A stretch of 64,000 nucleotides of DNA. It comes from Peltaster fructicola (taxonomy: Eukaryota; Ascomycota; Dothideomycetes). The DNA lies in the NCBI GenBank assembly GCA_001592805.2, contig CP051143.1:310001-374000 (forward strand), written 5' to 3'. The notes beneath the pieces are model-generated. The model was not told the origin of the DNA. It ran no database searches and saw only the letters and a list, made by a program, of their open reading frames with translations. Below are positions 56,072 through 64,000 of the stretch, piece by piece. The first letter of the stretch is position 1; the number at the start of each line of letters is the position of its first letter. The position numbers were made by a program, and so were the translations under genes.

Positions 56072-59000
56072 TCATACCCTCAACAGGCCCTGTAATGCTT
56101 CAGCGCTCTTCAGAACGCTTACAATGTGTAGTGGTAGGCCCCGAGAGACAGGATCTTGAAGATCTCGAGCTCTGGCCAGCAAGCTTAGTCCTCGATAAGC
56201 TGTTAGAAGCTCTTTGAGTATGATCTCTGCTTGTTTCGCAGTAGCATCCTCAGCAGCCATGGAATTACCACGTATACGCAACGTAAACGCAATGCTGACT
56301 CCAGCCACTGGTAGAGTACTTCCATCGTCAGGATTACCATGCTTCGCCAGTGCACCTTGCGCCGCCGTGTGAATTGTGCCCGTAACGTGTTGCGCCAAGT
56401 CGTACTTCGGATCGAGAAGCATTCCCCAGGTCTCGTCTGACAAGTCTACCAAATGAGCGTCGGGATCAAGTTCAACACTTGGCTCTGTAGGCGCAGGTGT
56501 CGGCGGTGCTGCCTGTCCGGAAGCTTCTGGCGACACGATGAGGCCTGACGATTGCGGTGTCGATACCGGAGTGACGACACCACCAGAGGTTATCGAGGTT
56601 GCAAGTTCCTGTGCTGGTCTTTCAATTCTCAGCAGAGGGTTCACCCGAACGAGCACAAGAGAAGCATGTATTGCAACACGATTCGCCATCCGCTGGCTCA
56701 TGACATTGCGCCAGCATTGCACCTCAAGCTCGTCCACGACATCAGCTGTTGCAATGCCTAAGCGCCAGGACACCGATCTTGCTCGCATGATGCTCAATGA
56801 TCGGTCCCAAATCTCTGCGTATACAGCGGCAACGGTAGTGCCGCGTAAGCAGAATGATGAGATCTGCTGATTCGCGCCAGTATTGTCACTCCAAGCCGCG
56901 GTGATCCAGACTCCGTCCGCACTCTTAGCATAAGCTACATGTAACTCCGAGCCCTCATGCAACAGATCTGTAGGTACGGATGCAGATTGTTGAAAGACGA
57001 TGCGCTTGGGGATAGGCTCTGCGAGAACGAGTGAAGGTGTGGCTGCAATCGAAAAGGGTGATGCGATTCTGAGGTCCGGGCCGGGAGGGCACCTGTCGTA
57101 GATCTCACGGGCAATCGTCGCTGTCTGATGTCCTGAAAGCATTGATAGGTTATCGGGCGAACTGATCAATGATGCTGGGAGAAGTTGCAGGCAGATATCA
57201 CTGGCTTTCTTCGAAGCACCTTTACCGAGTACTTTGTCGCTGTAAGACTTGTACAATAAGTAGAAGCATGCACACAGCCGTTGCGCTGATGGTATAGTTT
57301 GTTCCGTATCAACCATCATAACGACAAAGGAGTAGTCCGGGTTGGCATATGCTTGCTCAGCCAGTTGATCCGCGAGCTTCGCGCAAGTGCTCTGATACGC
57401 GGTATAGAAGTCAGCATTCGATGTGGCGCCTCCAGTGTCTACTACAAAGTTCCAGGGCGCAGCGGATGCATCCTCGAAGATTTGTCCAAGTTTACAGCCT
57501 TCGTAAACGACTTTGAGATCGTTCAAGAAGCCATCTACTCGACTTTGCACACCAGTTTGATCTGGTGCGACGATGCAAGGTCGTATGTTCTTCCCAAGAT
57601 TGTGAGGAGCGAGACTAAGCGCATCCCAAAACGCCAACGCTGGAGGTAGCATCTCGATTGGCATATCAGCACGTTGAAATCGCAAGTATGGCACCGCAAC
57701 CGAAAACAGTTCCGAGGATGGCGCCGTGTCAAGGCGAGGAGGCGGGCGAGGTTGGCCTTTCACAGGCTGCAAATTTGCACGTTCTCTTTGCAGTGCTACA
57801 GTCATAGGTTCCAGACATCGACAGCTAGGCATCAGGTCTCTGAGCACGCCAGCAAGACCGTCCTGTAGCGAGCTGGCATCATGTTTCGAGAAGTCTCGAA
57901 CAGCCATCTCGCTCAGTTGTGTAGCTAGTCGATTTGTGCATGATATTGCCTGCTCAGAGACTAGCTGCGCAATCATGAGAAGGTCTTTCGCAGTTCCATG
58001 GAAGTATGCTTCAAGTGAATCCATGTCTTGCAAGTCATGACGCTTCTCCAGTGTCTGGAGATTCTCGTGATCGATCCAGGTCGACTCTAGCGCGATCTGT
58101 AGCAATGCTGGGATATTGGCGAGCTGAGTGTTCTTTACGGGCGAGGCATACAGACTCCATGACATAGGTGATGCGACATCGATGCTGACGATGCGTTTCC
58201 TCTTACGATTCAGCCAAGGTAGAACAGGAGGCATCGCTCGTGTTGTGTCGACCGAGGAGTCGGATAAGTCTTCTTCGTTGCCACTGAATTCTGGGTGGCG
58301 CTCAGCTGGGCGTGTTGGGCTGCCATAGCTATGACTGGACGCAGACGTATCTGCTGGACTGAGTGCCAAATTGGACTGACTTCGCAGAGGCGCTCGCAAT
58401 GACGAGTGTGCTCTGGACCCTAACCTCAAATGTGGGTTGAAGATGACCGGCGCGAAGCTGCTCTGTCGTCTTGAAGAAGAACTGTGTAAATTCTGATTGC
58501 TCATACTGGCTGGGACAGGCGGCGGCAGGAGTCGCTCCCGGATGTCGAACGGACTTAATGGTTTCGTGATGTTGATGGTACCACTAGCCTGTGAGCTTGT
58601 CATGCTTGCAAGTGCCGTCCCCAGCTCGGCAGGTTGTGGTGGAGTGTCCATCAACCGACAAGCAGGGTTGTCCATTGGGCTTGGACTCGCGTCGGTCATG
58701 ACATGGTCTGCTGGCGCTTGTGCTGTTTCTAAGGACGGCGATTGCGCAGCAGAGATGCCAGACACAATTGGAGCTTGTTCTTGTGGTTGTATGGTCAACA
58801 TATGCCCGCCTTGATCGTCGAAGAAATCGAAGTCGTCCTCGTCAACCTCGCCACTTCCTAGATCTGCATCGCCTTCGCCGAATAAGTCGTCTGTGCCAGT
58901 CTGCTGAAGGTCAATGCCGGCAGAAGAGGCGACACTAGAAACTCGGGCTCGCAAGCCGAAAGCAGCATCAGCATCGTGAGTCTGCACACGAAACAGATCA

Positions 59001-60055
59001 CTGCTGTCATGCGATAGATCAGAGAGCTGCACAGGAGTCTCTTGGGCAATGATGGATTGTGTCGCTGCGTTGCTCGTCATGCCTTCGGGAGGTGTAGGAT
59101 ACACGCCAGTCATGTTCGAGAGCCCAGGACGATACTGGAATGGTGGCGATATCACAAGGTCTATCCCATCGTCGAGGTTGTTCTCGAGTGAACCAGTGAC
59201 TTCAGAATGCACAGCAAGCAGAGCTTGCTGTCGATCATCTGCTGATTCGGCCCACTGCTGGGCGAATGTGAGGGCGTCGAGCGGACTTTCAGTCGCAGGC
59301 TTTGTTCTTGAAGCATTCCCAATGGTCTGTCTGGTGAAGCACAACCGGCGAGGCCATAGGATCGATTGACCAGGAGCTGCATCGAGCTCAATCTGAACGA
59401 AAGGTTCCTCGTTATCGAGCGAGATACCCTGACACTTGAGTCTTTGTGCAAGATTAGTTAGCCATGCTTGTTGAGCAGGTCCCACCTCTGGTGTGGCCTC
59501 TACCGTGGTAGCAGAGATGCCACTCGGTGATAGCAGAATCGCCTCGCCTTGTGGGTTGCTTGTCACAATAGCTGTAAGAGGCACACGCTCTAGCAAGACC
59601 GCAAAAGACAATATTCCAGGTGAGACGAGCCGGGTGCGGATCTGTATCAGAGTGTTATATGGAGATGAACCATGTTGTCCTGATGTAGAGAGCCACGACC
59701 ACGATCCTAGCTTGAAGAGGTGCTTGTTACCAGCCCGAAATGTCAACCCCTGCTCGACAGCATCTTTGAATCTTTCTACAACTTCAGAAGCCGGCGTGGC
59801 CGATGTGTATTGTTCCAATGTCCCCTCCTCTTCTCGAACCAGGCTCCGGGAGTTCAGTATATCATCAGGGGCATTGAAAGTGTAAAGCTTATCGCTGTAA
59901 GAGCACAGGATATTCGCTTCTCGAAGCTCAGCGAGGACTGTGTGACAATCGAATGCAGCGTCTGAGGACTGATGGTGCACGTAGACGGCGCATTTGATTA
60001 GGTGTATATCGTCGACTCGATGTATATTGGTCGAGCAAGTCTTCAGGAAGTCCAT
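56072..60055 (-). CDS. med13: Mediator subunit Med13 (Srb9/Ssn2), Cdk8 kinase module
   Basis: Single-exon 1327-aa protein. The N-terminus (MDFLKTCSTNIHRVDDIHLI, then CAVYVHHQ and RLKCQGISLD) matches Med13 N-terminal domains; the middle is long, acidic and Ser/Pro-rich; the PIWI-like C-terminal part shows RICFRLPCRC-type weak signals, VVDTGGATSNADFYTAY, YNFVV-like DYSFVVMMVDTEQTI, and IYDRCPPGPDLRIASPF. The very end has DLQDPVSRGLPLHIVSVLKS, typical of fungal Med13. It links the Cdk8 module to core Mediator. Confidence 0.87.
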   Translation of the reverse strand: MDFLKTCSTNIHRVDDIHLIKCAVYVHHQSSDAAFDCHTVLAELREANILCSYSDKLYTFNAPDDILNSRSLVREEEGTLEQYTSATPASEVVERFKDAVEQGLTFRAGNKHLFKLGSWSWLSTSGQHGSSPYNTLIQIRTRLVSPGILSFAVLLERVPLTAIVTSNPQGEAILLSPSGISATTVEATPEVGPAQQAWLTNLAQRLKCQGISLDNEEPFVQIELDAAPGQSILWPRRLCFTRQTIGNASRTKPATESPLDALTFAQQWAESADDRQQALLAVHSEVTGSLENNLDDGIDLVISPPFQYRPGLSNMTGVYPTPPEGMTSNAATQSIIAQETPVQLSDLSHDSSDLFRVQTHDADAAFGLRARVSSVASSAGIDLQQTGTDDLFGEGDADLGSGEVDEDDFDFFDDQGGHMLTIQPQEQAPIVSGISAAQSPSLETAQAPADHVMTDASPSPMDNPACRLMDTPPQPAELGTALASMTSSQASGTINITKPLSPFDIRERLLPPPVPASMSNQNLHSSSSRRQSSFAPVIFNPHLRLGSRAHSSLRAPLRSQSNLALSPADTSASSHSYGSPTRPAERHPEFSGNEEDLSDSSVDTTRAMPPVLPWLNRKRKRIVSIDVASPMSWSLYASPVKNTQLANIPALLQIALESTWIDHENLQTLEKRHDLQDMDSLEAYFHGTAKDLLMIAQLVSEQAISCTNRLATQLSEMAVRDFSKHDASSLQDGLAGVLRDLMPSCRCLEPMTVALQRERANLQPVKGQPRPPPRLDTAPSSELFSVAVPYLRFQRADMPIEMLPPALAFWDALSLAPHNLGKNIRPCIVAPDQTGVQSRVDGFLNDLKVVYEGCKLGQIFEDASAAPWNFVVDTGGATSNADFYTAYQSTCAKLADQLAEQAYANPDYSFVVMMVDTEQTIPSAQRLCACFYLLYKSYSDKVLGKGASKKASDICLQLLPASLISSPDNLSMLSGHQTATIAREIYDRCPPGPDLRIASPFSIAATPSLVLAEPIPKRIVFQQSASVPTDLLHEGSELHVAYAKSADGVWITAAWSDNTGANQQISSFCLRGTTVAAVYAEIWDRSLSIMRARSVSWRLGIATADVVDELEVQCWRNVMSQRMANRVAIHASLVLVRVNPLLRIERPAQELATSITSGGVVTPVSTPQSSGLIVSPEASGQAAPPTPAPTEPSVELDPDAHLVDLSDETWGMLLDPKYDLAQHVTGTIHTAAQGALAKHGNPDDGSTLPVAGVSIAFTLRIRGNSMAAEDATAKQAEIILKELLTAYRGLSLLARARDLQDPVSRGLPLHIVSVLKSAEALQGLLRV

Positions 60056-60320
60056 CTCTCGATGTGCTTATGGCACGTCCCAGTGATACGTGCGAGAGAG
60101 ACGGTGCGAGATGATATCTGGCTGCATGAGAACGCTGACCTAGAAGTGTTTGCTGCTGGTAAACGCTCCTTCTCGTGCTTGATTTGTGATTGTTTGAGGT
60201 TCATGTGTTGCTACACGTGAGCTCCAATCTAGGTGAGACGCACAGACCAGCTACTTGTTGCGTCAGATCAAAAAAAGTTCCTGGGACTGTCTCTCTTCTA
60301 ACACCAAGCAAGACATCGTG

Positions 60321-62611
60321 ATGAAGCTAAGTACTCAGTCGACGGTACCGGTGTACACGATCGCTGGCGCTTCAACAGCTCGGCCGTTACCAGAGTGGCT
60401 GGCGCGCAAGAGGAAGCGCAGTCTCAAGAAGGACCCGGAATACGCGAACAGAGTTGAACTTCTGCAGGATTTCGAGTTCGAAGAGGCCAGTCAGTGCGTG
60501 AGAGTCAGCAGCGATGGCGACTGGATCATGAGCACAGGTGAGTATCACGCAAGTGTCATCGTTTCATGACTGATGGGACTGACAGGTAGCATCTAGGCAC
60601 ATACAAACCGCAAATACATGTTCATTATCTACCACATCTCTCGTTGTCGTACGCTCGCCACACAAACACTATCAACGAGAAGTTTGTGCTTCTGTCGTCT
60701 GACTATACGAAGTCATTACACCTGCAGACCGATCGCTTTCTGGAGTTCCATTCTCCAGGCAATCTTCACTATTCCACGCGAATACCTCGATATGGCAGAG
60801 ATCTCGTCTATAATTCGCGGACCACCGAAGCGCTGGTTCCTGCCGTTGGTGTGAATGCTGATGGCAGCGGCGAGGTCTTCAGACTCAATCTGGAAGTCGG
60901 TCGGTTCATGAAGGGCTACGAGGTGGACGTTGGGGACGATGTCCTAGGTGGCGGTACAAACCAAGGTGGTGTACAAGCTGGTGCAGTCAATTGTGCCGCA
61001 GTGGCTGAGGAGTCGCATGGGTTGATGGCGTTCGGTACGATTCTGGGCACTGTCGAGTTCTGGGACCAGCGATCGAGGAGCAAGATCTGTGTACTTGGAT
61101 CGCCAAGCGGTGTCGCAGAGAACACAGCAGGAGTTACAGCACTTGCATTTCATCGCTCGGGTCTGCAAATTGCGACTGGCACTGAGCTTGGAATGTGCAA
61201 GATCTACGATTTGCGATCACCAGTGCCACTTATCCAGAAAGATCAAGGTTACGACTTTCCAATCAAGACACTACAGTACCTCACGCCATCCACAACATCC
61301 CGCGGCACAGCATCGGAGGAGAAGATCATGAGCGCCGACAAGCGTATCATCAAGATCTGGGATGCACAAAGTGGTGAGCCCTGGACAAGTGTTGAGCCTG
61401 TGGTTGATCTAAACCATGTTGAATGGGTGCCAGACAGTGGTATGCTGCTCACTGCCAACGAAGGCAGACAGCAGCATTCGTTTTTGATACCACAATTAGG
61501 ACCTGCACCAAGGTGGTGTGCTTTCCTTGATAACTTGGTAGAAGAGATGGCAGAGGACGCAGGCGACCCTAATGCTTATACTGGAGGCTCACTTGGTAAT
61601 CGTGGTGAGGTCTACGACAACTACAAGTTCTTGGATCCAAAGCAGCTCCGTGAGCTCAATCTTGAGCATCTGGTTGGCCGAACAACGCTGCTGCGACCCT
61701 ACATGCATGGTTTCTTTGTCTCGCAACAGCTTTACGAGCAGGCCCGACTCATCAGCAACCCAGATCTCTTCGCACAACAACGACAGAAAAGCATCCAAGA
61801 ACGTATCGATAAAGAGCGCGAGAGTCGTGTGCGTGGCAACAAGAAGGTATCTGTCAAGGTCAACAGGAAGCTTGCGGAGTCCTTGGTCGCGCGAGAGGAG
61901 GCCAGCCAACGAAGGAAAGCGCAGCGTGTACTGCGACAAGGGGGTGATGAGGCTCCAGCAGCAGATGTGGAGGGACAAGAAGTGGAAGCACAGACGGTGG
62001 TCACCGAAAAGAGGAAGGGTCTCATGGAGGACGATCGTTTCTCTCGTCTTTTCCAGGATGAGGACTTCGAGATCGACGAGGCAAGTCATGAATTTGCAAT
62101 GCACAATCCTTCATCCGTGTCGGGCGTAGCTAAGAGCGGTGCTGTGATCAAGCGAGGCTTGACTGCGGTCGAAGAGGAGGCGCTCGAAGAGAAGAAGGCC
62201 TCTGACAACGAAGACGACGATAGTGAAGACGATGACGAGGCTGCAGAGATCGCAGCCAGAGCACAACAGCGCCGAATACCTGAGGACCACGGAGACAAGA
62301 GGAGAATAGGCTCGACAGACTACAAGCGTTCAGGTCAACGACGAGAACCACAAATGAAGGTTTCGAACACTAAGGGCAATGCCAATAAGTTCAAGAGTCG
62401 ACAGCATAAGTCATTCGGCGATCGAGCAGCTGATCAACCTGTTCGACGAGAGCGCAAGAGTGGTGGCAGACGTGAAGATGTGGTTGGCGAACGAGAAGTG
62501 ACATTCGTGCCTCAAAAGAAGAGCAGGAAGCAAGAAGACACGTTTGGCAAGACATCCGGATCTTTCAAGGACAGGCGAAGTGCCAGTGGAAACGTCTTCC
62601 GCAAGATGTGA
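60321..62611 (+). CDS. enp2: Ribosome biogenesis protein Enp2/NOL10
   Basis: Nucleolar WD40 protein of the small-subunit processome, 743 aa from exons 60321-60537 and 60597-62611 (59-nt intron). The first exon reads VPVYTIAGASTARPLPEWLA and ARKRKRSLKKDPEYANRVEL, and the join gives STGTYKPQIHVHYLPHLSL. Then FGTILGTVEFWDQRSRSKI, LATGTELG-like QIATGTELGMCKIYDLRS and RGEVYDNYKFLDPKQLRELN. The C-terminus has the NUC153 motif (LMEDDRFSRLFQDEDFEID) and a basic Lys/Arg-rich tail. Its stop lies 5 bases from the convergent ATP-grasp gene. Confidence 0.94.
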
Positions 62612-62616
62612 TTGCA

Positions 62617-63655
62617 CTAAGATCCGAACATGTTCTGGAAGTGTTGGACAAGCTCCGCACACAACTCAACATCACCTGTCAGCAGACTTGGCTCGATGCA
62701 TTCGACTTCTGCATCGTGTTAGTAAGTGGTCGGCACATCGCGCACGCATACCCATAACGACGAATGCGTTGTCTTCTGCTCGGACCACACCGTCGAGACG
62801 CATATACGCACAAGAGCGCGGTCCGAATCGTCCTTCCAGCCAGGTATGTATCGTTTGGCCGACATCCTTTGCGCTTTGTGGTACTTCATCAACGGGTAAT
62901 CGGTACGCCGTCCCACCATACTCAGAGTTGACACGAAAGTCGCCGTTTCGAGCACGCTTCAGCACGCCAGCAACAAATTTCCCATCCACAAGAATCAAGC
63001 TGAGTTCGCCGCTGTCCTTGATGTCAGCGATGAATTCCTGGACGACGAGCTTCCCAGTTGTGGTATCCAGCAGGTGCTGCAATGTAGCGTCCTCTTTGAC
63101 AGAAAAGCTCATAACATCAGCGATCTGCAACACGCCAAGCCCACTGGCTCCAATGGACGGCTTCACGATGACTGTCCCTGACGGAGCTGCCGCGAAGTCC
63201 CTCAGTGTGTTCTTGAACTGCTCAGGAGTCTGCCTCTCCGCTACGATCGTCCGTGGAAGCCTGAAGCCTTCTCGCTGGAGATCGAGGAGATAGGTCTTCT
63301 CACAGTTCCAAAGTGTGAGAGCAGGGGCGTTGCATATACGGACTGACGGAAATTGTTGCTGTATAGCTGGCAACAGTATTGAAAGCAGCGTTCTGAAGGC
63401 ATCGATGGTGTGATTGTAATGCCCTGCACTAATGAGGCAGATCTGGGAAACTGACTTTGCCAACTCGATCATTTCAGACTCTGCTACGCTCCACCGCGCT
63501 ATCTCGACATGCACTCCGGCTTTCTCGAGACCATCGATGAGCTCGGTATTCCAGTAACGTCGCTCGGATGGATCGTGAGCCGTCAAGAAGAGGACGCGCG
63601 GCATAGTGCTCGAGCAGGAGACCAAGCTTTCTGGCGATACATAATCTCTGACCAT
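62617..63655 (-). CDS. ATP-grasp family ligase-like protein
   Basis: 331 aa from exons 63655-62752 and 62708-62617. The 43-nt intron (donor GTATGC) is needed: after it the product reads AFVVMEVECIEPSLLLTGD, the Mg2+-binding acidic strand of ATP-grasp enzymes, then ends FQNMFGS. Other landmarks: VIVKPSIGASGLGVLQI (ATP-binding loop), KLVVQEFIADIKDSGELSLI, and YMRLDGVVR. It most resembles the RimK/glutathione synthetase ATP-grasp group, which joins a carboxylate to an amine or thiol; substrate unknown. A second ATG at 63604 (MPRVLFLTAHDPSER) could be the true start. Confidence 0.85.
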
Positions 63656-64000
63656 GCTCACAATGGAAGACTCAGAGCATCAATGATTGTATAGAGAACC
63701 ACTCGTGAGCTGCACAGTCGAACCCAAGCTGACCTCAAGTAAGGCTCATGTTGAGCCTCAGCTGCGTCGTTTAACCGTGACAGAACGAATGTGTTGCCGA
63801 TTGATCTCAGCTTGTTACCTCGCCGTCATTGGCTAGTTGTATGTGTACAGGCGCTGGAACCTTGATAGGCCGCATGTGCAACAACACCTCAGTCGTGACA
63901 ACGGCTATGCGCATATGTAGAGGCTACAGTCGGTCGCCGGTGCGGCGTCAGAGATGACCTTCCTGATCGATCATCGTACGGACATCAGACTGCGCACAGT
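63656..64000. other. window end, no feature recognised
   Basis: Upstream flank of the ATP-grasp gene. No coding frame, repeat or RNA gene recognised. Confidence 0.4.

Noticed and set aside
1-64000. Transposable elements, virus-like fossils, CRISPR arrays
   Set aside because: No reverse transcriptase, integrase, transposase or capsid text, no long terminal or inverted repeats, and no regular repeat-spacer array seen on reading both strands.

Overview
The window is nuclear DNA of a filamentous ascomycete (Pezizomycotina), most likely a dothideomycete. The evidence is short GT-AG introns (43-63 nt, one of 117 nt) with CTAAC/CTGAC-like branch sites, a nuclear complex I 75/78-kDa subunit, a PRC2 Suz12 subunit, a CipC-type protein, a Whi2-like protein and fungal Zn2Cys6 regulators. 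About 30 protein genes lie on both strands. Most are conserved housekeeping genes, packed closely and often divergent or convergent. I recognised no transposon or virus-like fossil, tRNA, rRNA or CRISPR array.

Layout. 0-11.4 kb: Gid7/WDR26 (-), CipC (-), an acyl-protein-thioesterase-like pseudoenzyme (+), a DUF4048-like protein (+), a Whi2-like BTB protein (+) and a small unknown (+). 11.8-13.1 kb: a DCAF4-like WD40 protein (+). 13.3-21.5 kb: a compact accessory block with an NmrA/isoflavone-reductase-like protein (-), a Zn2Cys6-like regulator (+), an extended-SDR aldehyde reductase (-), a second Zn2Cys6 regulator (-) and a classical SDR (+). Its intergenic DNA carries a 91-bp tandem duplication and CGGAG...CTCCG inverted repeats, so it looks like a small co-regulated catabolic or secondary-metabolic cluster. 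22-39.6 kb: complex I NDUFS1 (+), an RS-rich protein (-), splicing factor SF3b2/Cus1 (-), a coiled-coil unknown and a Cys-rich small protein (-), Suz12 with a C-terminal PHD finger (+), a WD40 protein (-), a membrane protein with a His/Asn-rich tail (-), the GTP/GDP carrier Ggc1 (+), the elongation factor Iws1/Spn1 (-) and TOM5 (+). 39.8-49.7 kb: carnitine acetyltransferase (-), Rad57 (+), an epoxide-hydrolase-like protein (-) and Hid1 (-). 50-64 kb: multi-KH vigilin/Scp160 (+), guanine deaminase (+), Mediator Med13 (-), Enp2/NOL10 (+) and an ATP-grasp protein (-).

Three points matter most. First, several essential genes (SF3b2, vigilin, Iws1, perhaps Hid1) show single-base frame breaks without any intron, two or three of them at short homopolymers. 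These look like consensus errors rather than biology, and automatic gene models here should be distrusted. Second, the Suz12 gene appears to encode VEFS box and PHD finger in one polypeptide, joining a PRC2 core subunit to a histone-reader module. Third, the 13.3-21.5 kb block is the best candidate for an undescribed system: two regulators, three NAD(P)-dependent reductases and shared promoter elements. Two alpha/beta-hydrolase genes (4650-5502 and 44256-45672) also lack expected catalytic residues.
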